The notes: generated from the sequence alone by a model not told the origin. A stretch of DNA of 64,000 nt from Brevibacillus_H sp041920465 (GCA_041920465.1 JBHGXW010000045.1:1-64000); one strand, 5' to 3'; numbered from the stretch's first letter, positions 17,646 through 26,180 are shown. Program-made: numbers and translations.

Positions 17646-17713
17646 GAGAGAAGCCGGACTTGAATACAACTTCGCAAGCTGTAACGGGAGGCACGAAAGG
17701 ACAACGTTTTTCT
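17646..17713 (+). repeat. 68-bp repeat, copy A (partner at 53706-53773)
   Basis: Starts GAGAGAAGCCGGACTTGA and contains CGCAAGCTGTAAC and GGAGGCACGAAAGGACAACG, all shared with the second copy. A few substitutions and two one-base indels separate them. The extra G here breaks the reading frame that is open in the other copy. It lies 29 bases before a GC-rich palindrome. Confidence 0.75.
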
Positions 17714-17742
17714 GAGTGGATAAGAATTTATAAGTTGGGGGC

Positions 17743-17784
17743 CCCGCCGGGCGCAACGATAGTTATAGCCCGGTGGGTTTTCTT
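17743..17784. repeat. Dispersed GC-rich palindrome, copy 3 (with T-run)
   Basis: CCCGCCGGGC (17743-17752) pairs with GCCCGGTGGG (17768-17777), followed by TTTTCTT. The T-run would let it act as a terminator in front of rpoE. Confidence 0.7.
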
Positions 17785-17897
17785 ATTTGGCCCTGATTCC
17801 CCATGGGAAGACAATAGTTTGAAACTCTTGCATTTTCGGTTAAAATGAGGAATACTGTATGATAGCCAAGTTATTGTTGTGAAAGGACGTGCACGGC

Positions 17898-18422
17898 TTG
17901 AGTCAATTACTCCAAAATATCGATCAAGAGAAGCTTAATGAAATGGCGATGGTTGACATCGCATTTGAGATCTTAAAGGAACAAAACCGTCCCTATAATT
18001 TCCGTGAATTAATGGGGGAGATTGCCGCGCTACGTAACATGACTGAAGAACAAATGATGTCTATGATAGCTCAAGTCTATACTGAAGTAAACATCGACGG
18101 ACGCTTCATTTGCCTGGGAGATAACACTTGGGGCTTGAAACGCTGGTATCCAATGGAAACAGTGGAAGAAAGTCAAGAAGGCGGCGGCAAGAAGAAAAAA
18201 CTGGTTTCCGACGACGACTTCGACGACGATTACGAATTGGATGAAGAACTGGATGAAGTGTATGAAGAAGATGACGATCTCATTGCCTACGACGATGAAG
18301 AGGACTTCATCGACGAAGACCTGGATGACGATGATGAGATTGAAGAAGACCTCGATGAAGAAGAGCTGTTTGAAGAGGATTTGGTGGACGAAGAGCTTGA
18401 AGAAGAAAATGAAGAGGATTAA
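17898..18422 (+). CDS. rpoE: RNA polymerase delta subunit
   Basis: A 174-residue protein. The N-terminal ~90 residues form the globular HARE-HTH domain (MVDIAFEILKEQNRPYNFRELM, VNIDGRFICLGDNTWGLKRW). The C-terminal half is an extremely acidic Asp/Glu tail. Delta speeds recycling of RNA polymerase and sharpens promoter selectivity in Firmicutes. TTG at 17898 is preferred because GAAAGGA (17881-17887) is 10 bases upstream. GTG at 17889 would leave only one base. It sits directly before pyrG, as in Bacillus. Confidence 0.93.
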   Translation: MSQLLQNIDQEKLNEMAMVDIAFEILKEQNRPYNFRELMGEIAALRNMTEEQMMSMIAQVYTEVNIDGRFICLGDNTWGLKRWYPMETVEESQEGGGKKKKLVSDDDFDDDYELDEELDEVYEEDDDLIAYDDEEDFIDEDLDDDDEIEEDLDEEELFEEDLVDEELEEENEED

Positions 18423-18432
18423 TGATCAATCC

Positions 18433-18475
18433 TTGACTTTGGTTCAACAGGCATTATAAAATACTGCTTGGGCTT
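18433..18475 (+). promoter_or_regulatory. pyrG promoter with GGGC initiation sequence
   Basis: TTGACT (18433-18438), a 16-nt spacer and TATAAA (18455-18460) are followed by GGGCTT at 18470-18475. Bacillus pyrG transcripts begin GGGCU, and low CTP causes repeated G addition there. Another -10-like TATAAT at 18588-18593 lacks a good -35. Confidence 0.65.
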
Positions 18476-18510
18476 CACATGAAGAAATGCCAAATATGGA
18501 AAGCTATAAA

Positions 18511-18570
18511 ACAAAAGTGACCCCTACCTGTGTAAGAACGGGATAGGAAGCGCTTTTGTTTTTTCTTTTT
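18511..18570 (+). terminator. pyrG leader attenuator (CTP-responsive type)
   Basis: ACAAAAGTG (18511-18519) pairs with CGCTTTTGT (18551-18559), followed by a long T-rich tract. The 5' arm continues into ACCCCTACC, the C/U-rich target that an extended 5' poly(G) tract could pair with to form an antiterminator. This matches the known B. subtilis pyrG mechanism. It also lies downstream of rpoE, so it may end that transcript too. Confidence 0.65.
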
Positions 18571-18639
18571 AATGAAGCTATCTCCGCTATAATATACGCA
18601 CATTTTCTGATCGGAACAGGGAAAGAGGGGACAAAACTG

Positions 18640-20241
18640 ATGGCGAAGTATATTTTTGTTACAGGTGGGGTTGTATCTTCACTTGGGAAAGGGATTACGG
18701 CAGCATCTCTTGGGCGTCTCTTAAAAAACAGGGGTCTTAAGGTTACCATTCAAAAGTTTGATCCGTATATCAACGTGGACCCGGGTACGATGAGTCCGTA
18801 TCAACACGGTGAGGTTTTCGTAACCGACGATGGTGCCGAAACAGACCTTGATTTAGGCCATTATGAACGTTTTATTGATATTAATCTGAATGCCAATTCC
18901 AACGTTACAACCGGTAAGATTTATTCTGCCGTAATCGCAAAAGAGCGGCGTGGTGACTACCTGGGCGGAACCGTTCAAGTCATCCCGCACATTACCAATG
19001 AAATCAAAGAAAGAGTGTTCCGGGCGGGTAAAGAGACAGGGGCAGATGTTGTCATTACCGAGATTGGCGGTACAGTAGGCGACATTGAGAGCTTGCCGTT
19101 CCTGGAAGCGATTCGTCAGATTAAAAGCGACATCGGCCGCGAAAACGTCATGTATATCCATGTTACGCTTGTTCCATACATCAAAGCGGCAGGCGAAATG
19201 AAAACCAAACCGACCCAACACAGTGTAAAAGAACTCCGCAGTCTGGGTATTCAGCCGAACGTAATCGTTACACGTACAGAACAACCTCTTTCCCAAGAGA
19301 TGAAGGATAAGCTGGCGTTATTCTGTGACATTGACAAAAATGCTGTTATTGAAGCGGTTGATGCAGATACATTGTATGAAGTACCGCTGTTGCTGCAGGA
19401 GCAAGGGCTTGATGATTATGTATGCCGCCATCTGGGCCTGCCATGCGGCAAGTCTGACATGACAGAGTGGAAGGCGCTGGTTGACAAGATTAAGAACCTC
19501 CAAGAGACAGTCCGTATTGCCATCGTCGGTAAATACGTTCAACTCCACGACGCATATCTTTCCGTGGCGGAAGCCCTTTATCATGCAGGTTACGCCAACA
19601 ACGCAGATGTTGACATCAAGTGGGTAAATGCGGAAGAAGTAACAAGGGATAACGTTGCCGAATTGCTTGGGGATGTAGACGGTATTTTGGTTCCGGGCGG
19701 TTTCGGTGATCGAGGAATTGAAGGAAAGATTACCGCGACTCGCTATGCCCGCGAAAACCGCATCCCGTTCCTGGGGATCTGTCTGGGCATGCAAATCGCT
19801 GTAATTGAGTATGCGCGCCATGTGGCAGGTTTGGAAGGAGCAAACAGCTCCGAAATCAATCCAAACACGAAATATCCGGTCATTGATTTGCTTCCGGAAC
19901 AAAAAGAAGTTGAAGACATGGGCGGAACGATGCGTCTTGGCATTGGGCCAACCAAGGCAGTTGAAGGCAGCCTGGCTGAACGGGCTTACAACAGCACCTT
20001 GATTTATGAGCGCCATCGCCATCGCTATGAAGTAAACAACGAGTATCGCGATCAATTGGCGCAAGCCGGTCTTTCCTTTGCGGGCACATCTCCGGATGGC
20101 CGCCTGGTGGAGATTATTGAAGTTCCGGACCATCCTTGGTTCCTGGCTACCCAATTCCATCCTGAGTTCACTTCCCGTCCAAACAGACCGCAGCCGTTGT
20201 TTAGAGAATTTGTGAAAGCCGCGCTGAAGAACAGAAAGTAA
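18640..20241 (+). CDS. pyrG: CTP synthase
   Basis: This 533-residue enzyme makes CTP from UTP, ATP and glutamine. The N-terminal synthetase domain begins KYIFVTGGVVSSLGKGITAA (P-loop-like). The C-terminal class I amidotransferase domain has the nucleophile region FLGICLGMQIAVIEYARHV and the catalytic pair in FHPEF. The ATG at 18640 follows GAAAGAGGGG. A frame opening at 18556 lies within the leader and is rejected. The leader has the signs of CTP-sensing attenuation. Confidence 0.97.
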   Translation: MAKYIFVTGGVVSSLGKGITAASLGRLLKNRGLKVTIQKFDPYINVDPGTMSPYQHGEVFVTDDGAETDLDLGHYERFIDINLNANSNVTTGKIYSAVIAKERRGDYLGGTVQVIPHITNEIKERVFRAGKETGADVVITEIGGTVGDIESLPFLEAIRQIKSDIGRENVMYIHVTLVPYIKAAGEMKTKPTQHSVKELRSLGIQPNVIVTRTEQPLSQEMKDKLALFCDIDKNAVIEAVDADTLYEVPLLLQEQGLDDYVCRHLGLPCGKSDMTEWKALVDKIKNLQETVRIAIVGKYVQLHDAYLSVAEALYHAGYANNADVDIKWVNAEEVTRDNVAELLGDVDGILVPGGFGDRGIEGKITATRYARENRIPFLGICLGMQIAVIEYARHVAGLEGANSSEINPNTKYPVIDLLPEQKEVEDMGGTMRLGIGPTKAVEGSLAERAYNSTLIYERHRHRYEVNNEYRDQLAQAGLSFAGTSPDGRLVEIIEVPDHPWFLATQFHPEFTSRPNRPQPLFREFVKAALKNRK

Positions 20242-20264
20242 CCTTTGACATATAATATTCGATT

Positions 20265-20296
20265 AAGGAGAGTGCGGGTTCAGCATTCTCCTTTTT
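20265..20296 (+). terminator. Rho-independent terminator after pyrG
   Basis: AAGGAGAGTG (20265-20274) pairs with CATTCTCCTT (20284-20293) with one G-T pair, followed by T-rich sequence. Confidence 0.8.
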
Positions 20297-20330
20297 CACT
20301 AGCCAAAGAATATCTTTTCTTGCAGATAAG

Positions 20331-20359
20331 GGAGGATTTTCCTGTTGATTAGAGAATTT
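20331..20359 (+). promoter_or_regulatory. Sigma-H promoter of spo0F
   Basis: GGAGGATTT (20331-20339), an 11-nt spacer and AGAGAATTT (20351-20359) match the Bacillus sigma-H consensus RnAGGAWWW-N11-12-RnnGAATWW fully. B. subtilis spo0F is known to use sigma-H at sporulation onset. Confidence 0.8.
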
Positions 20360-20424
20360 TTAAACGTTGATACTAGCTCTTGATGCAGAATAATCCTAAT
20401 CATCTTCACTAGGGGGAAAGGAAA

Positions 20425-20790
20425 ATGCAAAAGAAAAAGGTGTTAGTAGTAGATGATCAATACGGAATCCGAATCCTTTTATATGAGGTGCTGGGCAAGG
20501 AAGGATATTCAACGTTTCAAGCAGCAAACGGCAAACAGGCATTGGAAATCGTGCAGAAGGAACACCCCCATCTCGTTATCCTTGATATGAAAATACCAGG
20601 TATGGATGGGATAGAAATTTTGAAACACATCAAGAAGATCGACCAGAATATCAAAGTGATCATGATGACGGCGTACGGTGAGCTTGACATGATTAAAGAA
20701 GCAACTCAGTTGGGTGCACTTACCCATTTCACCAAACCGTTCGATATTGATGAGTTGCGCCATGCCGTGAATCAGCAGTTGGCAGGGTGA
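20425..20790 (+). CDS. spo0F: Sporulation phosphorelay response regulator Spo0F
   Basis: A 121-residue single-domain receiver. Acidic pocket D10-D11, phosphorylation site D54 (VILDMKIPG), and the conserved T and K104 (TKPFDIDE) are all present at B. subtilis Spo0F positions. It relays phosphate from sensor kinases to Spo0B and then Spo0A. Position between pyrG and fba is the Bacillus arrangement, and a sigma-H promoter lies upstream. GGGGGAAAGG precedes the ATG. Confidence 0.96.
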   Translation: MQKKKVLVVDDQYGIRILLYEVLGKEGYSTFQAANGKQALEIVQKEHPHLVILDMKIPGMDGIEILKHIKKIDQNIKVIMMTAYGELDMIKEATQLGALTHFTKPFDIDELRHAVNQQLAG

Positions 20791-20837
20791 AAAGCTGTTA
20801 ACCAAATGGACACCTGTTAAGTTGGGTTCAATTGTGG

Positions 20838-20864
20838 TATAATAAGCCGTGTTGTTACAACAAC
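20838..20864 (+). promoter_or_regulatory. fba -10 box and inverted repeat
   Basis: TATAAT (20838-20843) is a consensus -10 with a poor -35. The perfect inverted repeat GTTGTT-AC-AACAAC (20851-20864) lies between it and the ribosome-binding site, over the expected start of transcription. It could be an operator. Confidence 0.45.
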
Positions 20865-20886
20865 AATTGGAGGAGGAATCATGCTT

Positions 20887-21741
20887 ATGCCACTCGTACC
20901 TATGACCGCATTTTTAGAAGACGTAAAGAAAAATAAATATGCGGTAGGCCAATTCAACATCAACAACCTTGAGTTCGTGCAAGCTATCACAGATGCGGCG
21001 ATCGAAGAAAAGTCTCCGGTAATCTTCGGTGTATCCGAAGGCGCGATGCGTTACATGGGACTTGAATATACCGTAGCGATGGCTAAAGTGGCTGCAGAAC
21101 GTGCAGGTGTACCTGTTGCACTCCATCTTGACCATGGAAGCAGCTTTGAAGTTGTCATGAAATGTATCCGTGCCGGATTCTCTTCTGTCATGTTTGACGG
21201 CTCCCATTATCCTTTGGAAGAAAACATTCGTTTGACCAAGCAGGTAGTTGAAGCTGCTCATGCGGTTGGGGTTTCTGTTGAAGGCGAATTAGGCACAATC
21301 GGCGGTACTGAAGATGACCTCTCTGTAGATGAAGAACATGCAGCCTTGGCTAAACCGGATGAAGCGATTCGCTTCTGGGAAGAGACCAAAGTTGACTATT
21401 TGGCAATCGCCGTTGGTACAGCTCACGGTTTATATAAAGGCGTGCCAAAAATTCATTACGATATTATCGATGAAGTTGCCAAAAACATTGGCGCACCGAT
21501 TGTATTGCACGGTGGTTCCGGTGTTCCGGACGAAGCGATTGTCACTGCAATCAGCCATGGTGTAGGTAAAATCAACGTAAATACCGAGAACCAGGTAGCT
21601 TGTACAGAAGTGATTCGCAAAGTATTGGCTGAAAAACCAAAAGAAATCGACCCACGCAAATATCTCGGTCCTGCTCGTGAAGCAATTAAAGAAGTTGTTA
21701 AAGGTAAAATGCGTTTGTTTGGTAGCAGCAACCGTGCCTAA
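20887..21741 (+). CDS. fba: Class II fructose-1,6-bisphosphate aldolase
   Basis: This 284-residue zinc aldolase splits fructose-1,6-bisphosphate into dihydroxyacetone phosphate and glyceraldehyde-3-phosphate. Visible signatures are YAVGQFNINNLEF, the zinc-binding HLDHGSSFE region and LHGGSGVPDE. The ATG at 20887 (MPLVPMT) matches the start of B. subtilis FbaA; an ATG two codons upstream (20881) is possible but only 4 bases from AGGAGG. It overlaps functionally with the transaldolase and glpX genes downstream. Confidence 0.95.
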   Translation: MPLVPMTAFLEDVKKNKYAVGQFNINNLEFVQAITDAAIEEKSPVIFGVSEGAMRYMGLEYTVAMAKVAAERAGVPVALHLDHGSSFEVVMKCIRAGFSSVMFDGSHYPLEENIRLTKQVVEAAHAVGVSVEGELGTIGGTEDDLSVDEEHAALAKPDEAIRFWEETKVDYLAIAVGTAHGLYKGVPKIHYDIIDEVAKNIGAPIVLHGGSGVPDEAIVTAISHGVGKINVNTENQVACTEVIRKVLAEKPKEIDPRKYLGPAREAIKEVVKGKMRLFGSSNRA

Positions 21742-21755
21742 TTAGGAGGGTGCCC

Positions 21756-22400
21756 ATGCGATTTTTTATAGATACAGCCAATGTCGAAGAGATACGGGAG
21801 ATTCATGATTGGGGCGTTGTGGCCGGCGTTACAACCAACCCCTCGCTTGTTGCGAAAGAAGGCCGTGATTTTATCGAGACTCTGAAAGAGATTATCGACA
21901 TAGTAGACGGTCCGATTAGTGCCGAGGTTATCAGTCTTGATGCCAAGGGTATGATTGAAGAGGGCGAAAAATTGGCCTCTTTGTCCAAAAACATCGTCGT
22001 AAAAATCCCGATGACGGAAGACGGATTGAAAGCGGTAAAGGCATTAGCAAAGCGAAAAATCAAAACGAACGTAACATTGATCTTCAATCCGAACCAGGCA
22101 CTTTTAGCAGCACGTGCTGGAGCTACATATGTCTCTCCGTTTTTGGGACGTTTGGATGATATCGGACACGATGGGCTTCAACTAATTACGCAGATAGCGG
22201 AAATTTTTGCTGTTCATGATATTGAAACAGAGATTATCGCTGCCAGCATTCGCCATCCGTTGCATGTCACCGAAGCGGCTCGCCGTGGATCTCATATAGC
22301 GACAATTCCTTATAAAGTGTTCAAGCAGCTTTTGCAGCACCCGCTTACGGATCTTGGAATTCAAAAGTTCCTGGCCGACTGGGAAGGCATGCAAAAGTAG
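21756..22400 (+). CDS. fsa: Transaldolase (small, Fsa/TalC type)
   Basis: This 214-residue protein of the short transaldolase family begins MRFFIDTANVEEIREI. It carries the Schiff-base lysine K83 in NIVVKIPMT. The products act in the pentose phosphate pathway; some members are fructose-6-phosphate aldolases, and sequence reading alone does not settle which. ATG at 21756 follows AGGAGGG. It starts 14 bases after fba, as with B. subtilis ywjH. Confidence 0.92.
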   Translation: MRFFIDTANVEEIREIHDWGVVAGVTTNPSLVAKEGRDFIETLKEIIDIVDGPISAEVISLDAKGMIEEGEKLASLSKNIVVKIPMTEDGLKAVKALAKRKIKTNVTLIFNPNQALLAARAGATYVSPFLGRLDDIGHDGLQLITQIAEIFAVHDIETEIIAASIRHPLHVTEAARRGSHIATIPYKVFKQLLQHPLTDLGIQKFLADWEGMQK

Positions 22401-22424
22401 CGGTTTTAATCGGTTATTGATGTT

Positions 22425-22457
22425 GGAGCACCTTTTCCCCGCAGGAGAAGGTGCTCC
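22425..22457 (+). terminator. Hairpin after transaldolase
   Basis: GGAGCACCTT (22425-22434) pairs perfectly with AAGGTGCTCC (22448-22457). Only three T follow, so it may be a weak terminator or a stabilising 3' hairpin. Confidence 0.55.
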
Positions 22458-22511
22458 TTTCGGGAGAACGCCGACTGCTAAAGATACGAGTAAACCTAGG
22501 GAGAGCGAACA

Positions 22512-23783
22512 ATGGAGAAACTGATCGTACGAGGGGGTAAACCGCTTTCCGGCAAAGTGGTGATCAGTGGGGCGAAGAATAGTGCGGTAGCCTTGATCCC
22601 GGCCGCATTGATTGCCGACGGCCCGGTAGTGATCGGAAATTTGCCCCATATTCAAGATGTTGAGATCTACGTAGAGCTGCTTCGTGAATTGGGAGCGGAC
22701 GTTCTGTTTGAAGAAGACTGGATGGAAATTGACAGCAGGTCTATTCAACAAATTGTGATGCCGAACGGGCGAATAAAAAAACTGCGTGCTTCATATTATT
22801 TATGGGGTGCTTTGCTTGCCAAATTTGGCGAAGCGCAAATCGGCTTGCCGGGCGGATGCGATCTGGGCCCGAGACCGGTAGATCAGCATATCAAAGGATT
22901 TGAAGCGTTGGGCGCACGAGTAGAAAATCGAAACGGCGTCATGACAATTAAAGCACGGAAGTTGAAAGGTGCCAGAATCTATCTGGATATTGTAAGTGTG
23001 GGGGCTACGATTAACATTATGTTGGCAGCCACACGGGCAGAGGGCATAACGATTATTGAAAATGCGGCGCGTGAGCCGGAAATTGTAGATGTAGCAACCT
23101 TATTGAACAATATGGGGGCCAATATCAAAGGTGCCGGTACAGATGTCATTCGTATACAAGGCGTCAGTCAACTGCACGGATGCCGACACACAATTATCCC
23201 TGACCGGATTGAAGCGGGAACCTACATGATTGCCGCTGCTGCAACCCGTGGAGATGTAATTATTGAAAACGTTATCCCTAAGCATTTAGAGCCTGTTACG
23301 GCCAAGCTGAGGGAATTGGGAGCGATTGTCGAAGTCGGAGATGACACCGTGCGGGTGATAGGGCAAGAAAAATACCGATCAATTGATGTGAAAACCAATC
23401 CGTATCCGGGCTTCCCGACCGATTTGCAACAACCGATGACGGCTCTTTTGACTCAGGCCAATGGCTCCAGTATTGTAACCGACAATATTTACGGAGCTCG
23501 TTTCCGCCATGTGGATGAGCTGCGAAGAATGGGAGCCGGCATGAAAGTGGAAGGCAGATCAGCCATCATCGAAGGTGGCAAGAAATTGATGGGAGCCAAA
23601 GTCGTGGCAACTGATTTGCGGGCTGGGGCAGCACTGGTAATTGCCGGATTAATTGCGGAAGGCATAACCGAGATTGACGGTTTGTCGCATATTGATCGCG
23701 GTTATGAGAATTTAGTGGGAAAATTACGAAGTCTGGGAGCAGATACGCTTCGGAAGATCCAAAAACAGACGGAATGCAAATAG
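22512..23783 (+). CDS. murA: UDP-N-acetylglucosamine 1-carboxyvinyltransferase
   Basis: This 423-residue EPSP-synthase-fold enzyme performs the first committed step of peptidoglycan synthesis, adding enolpyruvate from PEP to UDP-GlcNAc. The fosfomycin-target cysteine is present (C116 in GLPGGCDLGPRP). The K-N pair is in SGAKNSAVALIPAAL. Its position between transaldolase and glpX marks it as the counterpart of B. subtilis murAB (murZ), the second MurA paralogue. The other copy would be expected near the atp operon's far end or elsewhere. Confidence 0.95.
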   Translation: MEKLIVRGGKPLSGKVVISGAKNSAVALIPAALIADGPVVIGNLPHIQDVEIYVELLRELGADVLFEEDWMEIDSRSIQQIVMPNGRIKKLRASYYLWGALLAKFGEAQIGLPGGCDLGPRPVDQHIKGFEALGARVENRNGVMTIKARKLKGARIYLDIVSVGATINIMLAATRAEGITIIENAAREPEIVDVATLLNNMGANIKGAGTDVIRIQGVSQLHGCRHTIIPDRIEAGTYMIAAAATRGDVIIENVIPKHLEPVTAKLRELGAIVEVGDDTVRVIGQEKYRSIDVKTNPYPGFPTDLQQPMTALLTQANGSSIVTDNIYGARFRHVDELRRMGAGMKVEGRSAIIEGGKKLMGAKVVATDLRAGAALVIAGLIAEGITEIDGLSHIDRGYENLVGKLRSLGADTLRKIQKQTECK

Positions 23784-23827
23784 AACCTTCAAAAACAAAG
23801 GATCGCCAATAAAAGGAGAGGTTAAAG

Positions 23828-24790
23828 ATGGAGCGGAGTTTAACGCTTGAATTAGTGCGCGTAACGGAAGCGGCAGCTTTGGCTTCAGCCCGTTGGATGG
23901 GACTTGGCAAGAAAGATGAAGCGGACGATGCAGCGACGACGGCTATGCGCAAAGAATTTGAGAACGTTCCAATGGAAGGGGTCGTGGTGATCGGCGAAGG
24001 AGAAATGGACGAGGCTCCGATGCTGTATATCGGGGAAAAGCTTGGACAAGGTGTTCCACCGTATGTAGATGTTGCGGTCGACCCTCTCGAAGGAACCAAT
24101 ATCGTGGCCAAGGGGACGTGGAACGCTATTTCGGTTATTGCCATTGCGGACCGTGGCAATCTTCTGCATGCACCTGATATGTATATGGAGAAAATTGCGG
24201 TAGGCCCCAAAGCAGTGGGCAAGGTAGATATTAATGCGCCGGTCATTGATAATCTCAAAGCCCTTTCGCAAGCATTGGGAAAAGATATGAGTGACCTCGT
24301 CGCCATCGTCTTGGATCGAGACCGTCACCAAAAAGTAATTCATGAGATCCGCCAGGCGGGAGCCCGGATCAAATTAATCCCGGATGGCGATGTAGCAGCG
24401 GCGATTAATACCGCGTTTCCTGATACGGGCGTAGACATTTTGTTTGGTTCCGGCGGTGCCCCGGAAGGCGTATTGGCTGCCGTTGCCCTGAAATGTCTGG
24501 GTGGAGAAATTCAAGGGAAGCTCTTGCCGCAGAGTCCGGAAGAAGAGCAGCGCTGTATCCAAATGGGGTTGAAGAACCCGCACCAAGTTCTGTTTATGGA
24601 TGATTTGGTCAAAGGTGATGACGCTATTTTTGCTGCCACAGGGGTTACAGATGGGGAGCTTTTGCGCGGCGTGCGTTTCCAAGGGACAAGAGCAACTACC
24701 CATTCAGTCGTCATGCGGGCCAAGACAGGAACAGTGCGTTTCATTGAAGGAAACCATCGCTTGGAGCGGAAACCGCGATTTGTATTGTAA
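23828..24790 (+). CDS. glpX: Class II fructose-1,6-bisphosphatase
   Basis: A 320-residue GlpX-type phosphatase that hydrolyses fructose-1,6-bisphosphate to fructose-6-phosphate in gluconeogenesis. The metal/substrate motif DPLEGTN starts at D85. GEGEMDEAPMLYIGEK and FGSGGAPEGV are also family marks. AAAGGAGAGG precedes the ATG. Pairing with fba and transaldolase in one run suggests coordinated sugar-phosphate metabolism. GTNIVAKGTWNAIS matches the family core. Confidence 0.95.
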   Translation: MERSLTLELVRVTEAAALASARWMGLGKKDEADDAATTAMRKEFENVPMEGVVVIGEGEMDEAPMLYIGEKLGQGVPPYVDVAVDPLEGTNIVAKGTWNAISVIAIADRGNLLHAPDMYMEKIAVGPKAVGKVDINAPVIDNLKALSQALGKDMSDLVAIVLDRDRHQKVIHEIRQAGARIKLIPDGDVAAAINTAFPDTGVDILFGSGGAPEGVLAAVALKCLGGEIQGKLLPQSPEEEQRCIQMGLKNPHQVLFMDDLVKGDDAIFAATGVTDGELLRGVRFQGTRATTHSVVMRAKTGTVRFIEGNHRLERKPRFVL

Positions 24791-24842
24791 ATCCTAGGCT
24801 AGAATAGAGGAAGAGAAGACGTAAAGAGTGGTGGAATAGTAC

Positions 24843-26180
24843 GTGCTGTTATCCGAGTTAGAAGAAATGAAGTTAACCGAGCTATATAAGCTTGCCAAAG
24901 AGTTCCAAATCACGTCTTACTCGCAGATGAAAAAGAAGGAACTAATCTTCGCGATTCTGAGAGCAAGAGCGGAACGAGACGGATTGATGTTTATGGAAGG
25001 CGTCCTGGACATCCTGCCGGAAGGGTACGGTTTCCTGCGCCCGATCAACTATTTGCCGAGTTCTGAGGATATTTATATTTCTCAGTCACAGATACGGCGT
25101 TTTGACCTAAGAATGGGTGACCTGGTATCAGGGAAAGTTCGCCCTCCCAAAGAAAATGAACGATATTTTGGCTTGTTGCAAGTGGAAGCAGTAAACGGAG
25201 AAGACCCCGAATTGGCGTCAGAACGCCTTCACTTCCCCGCCTTAACACCGCTTTATCCCCAAAAGAAGCTAGTTTTAGAGACAACACCCTCCAAGCTTTC
25301 AGCCCGACTTATGGACTTGTTGGCACCGGTTGGTTTGGGACAGCGCGGACTCATTGTGGCCCCGCCCAAAGCAGGTAAAACTGTGTTATTGAAGGAAATT
25401 GCCAACAGCATAACAGAAAATCACCCGGACATTTCCTTATTTGTGCTATTGATCGACGAACGTCCGGAAGAAGTAACCGATATGCAGCGCTCTGTTAAAG
25501 GTGAAGTAATTGCTTCTACCTTTGATGAACTGCCCGAAAACCATATCAAGGTTGCGGAATTGGTGCTGGAGCGAGCGAAACGGCTTGTTGAACATAAAAA
25601 AGATGTGGTCATTCTGCTGGATTCCATCACCCGTTTGGCACGCGCTTACAATTTGGTCATTCCGCCAAGCGGGCGCACGCTGTCGGGCGGTATCGATCCA
25701 GCGGCTTTCCACCGTCCCAAGAGATTCTTCGGTTCGGCTCGGAACATTGAGGAAGGCGGCAGCTTGACGATCCTGGCGACAGCTTTGGTAGAAACCGGGT
25801 CGAGAATGGATGACGTCATCTATGAAGAGTTCAAGGGAACCGGCAATATGGAATTGCATCTAGACCGCAAGCTGGCAGAGCGCCGTATTTTCCCGGCGAT
25901 CGACATTCGCCGGTCCGGTACACGCAGGGAAGAACTTTTGCTTTCCAAAGAAGAGTTGGACAAACTTTGGGCGATTCGCAAGAGCATGTCCGACAGCCAG
26001 GAATTTGTCGAGTCGTTCCTGAAGAAGCTGCAAGACACCAAGACGAATGAAGAATTTTTGGCTACGGTCGATCTCAAAGATTCCAGGTCGGAAGCAGCAG
26101 TGACAGCAACGGCAACAACAACTTCAACGGCAAGAACCAGTCGAAGCACCAAACAATCCACAACGACGGCCAAATCATAA
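24843..26180 (+). CDS. rho: Transcription termination factor Rho
   Basis: This 445-residue hexameric RNA helicase has the N-terminal Rho_N helical domain (KLTELYKLAKEF) and the cold-shock RNA-binding domain (LPEGYGFLRP). Its RecA-like ATPase domain has P-loop APPKAGKT (173-180) and LLIDERPEEVTDM. The last ~35 residues form an unusual Ser/Thr/Ala-rich tail (TATATTTSTARTSRSTKQST), which is low-complexity and probably disordered. The start is GTG with only a weak GAGTGGTGG ribosome-binding site. The gene's own stop codon lies inside a Rho-independent terminator. Confidence 0.95.
   Translation: MLLSELEEMKLTELYKLAKEFQITSYSQMKKKELIFAILRARAERDGLMFMEGVLDILPEGYGFLRPINYLPSSEDIYISQSQIRRFDLRMGDLVSGKVRPPKENERYFGLLQVEAVNGEDPELASERLHFPALTPLYPQKKLVLETTPSKLSARLMDLLAPVGLGQRGLIVAPPKAGKTVLLKEIANSITENHPDISLFVLLIDERPEEVTDMQRSVKGEVIASTFDELPENHIKVAELVLERAKRLVEHKKDVVILLDSITRLARAYNLVIPPSGRTLSGGIDPAAFHRPKRFFGSARNIEEGGSLTILATALVETGSRMDDVIYEEFKGTGNMELHLDRKLAERRIFPAIDIRRSGTRREELLLSKEELDKLWAIRKSMSDSQEFVESFLKKLQDTKTNEEFLATVDLKDSRSEAAVTATATTTSTARTSRSTKQSTTTAKS

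Larger units (their letters stand above)
17301..17897. other. Decayed intergenic region between the island and rpoE
   Basis: About 600 bases without a convincing gene. A 48-codon frame (17366-17512) lacks a ribosome-binding site. On the minus strand, 17569 to about 17700 reads KSGFSRIENGRRVIDFEKLQ, protein-like but with no clear start, probably a remnant. The region also holds a 68-bp repeat shared with 53706-53773 and one GC-rich palindrome. TATGAT at 17858-17863 may be the rpoE -10 box. Confidence 0.5.

Noticed and set aside
17569..17700. Minus-strand HTH-like segment (SGFSRIENGRRVIDFEKLQ)
   Set aside because: It reads like part of a protein but has no clear start and only ~40 residues, so it is mentioned as a remnant only.
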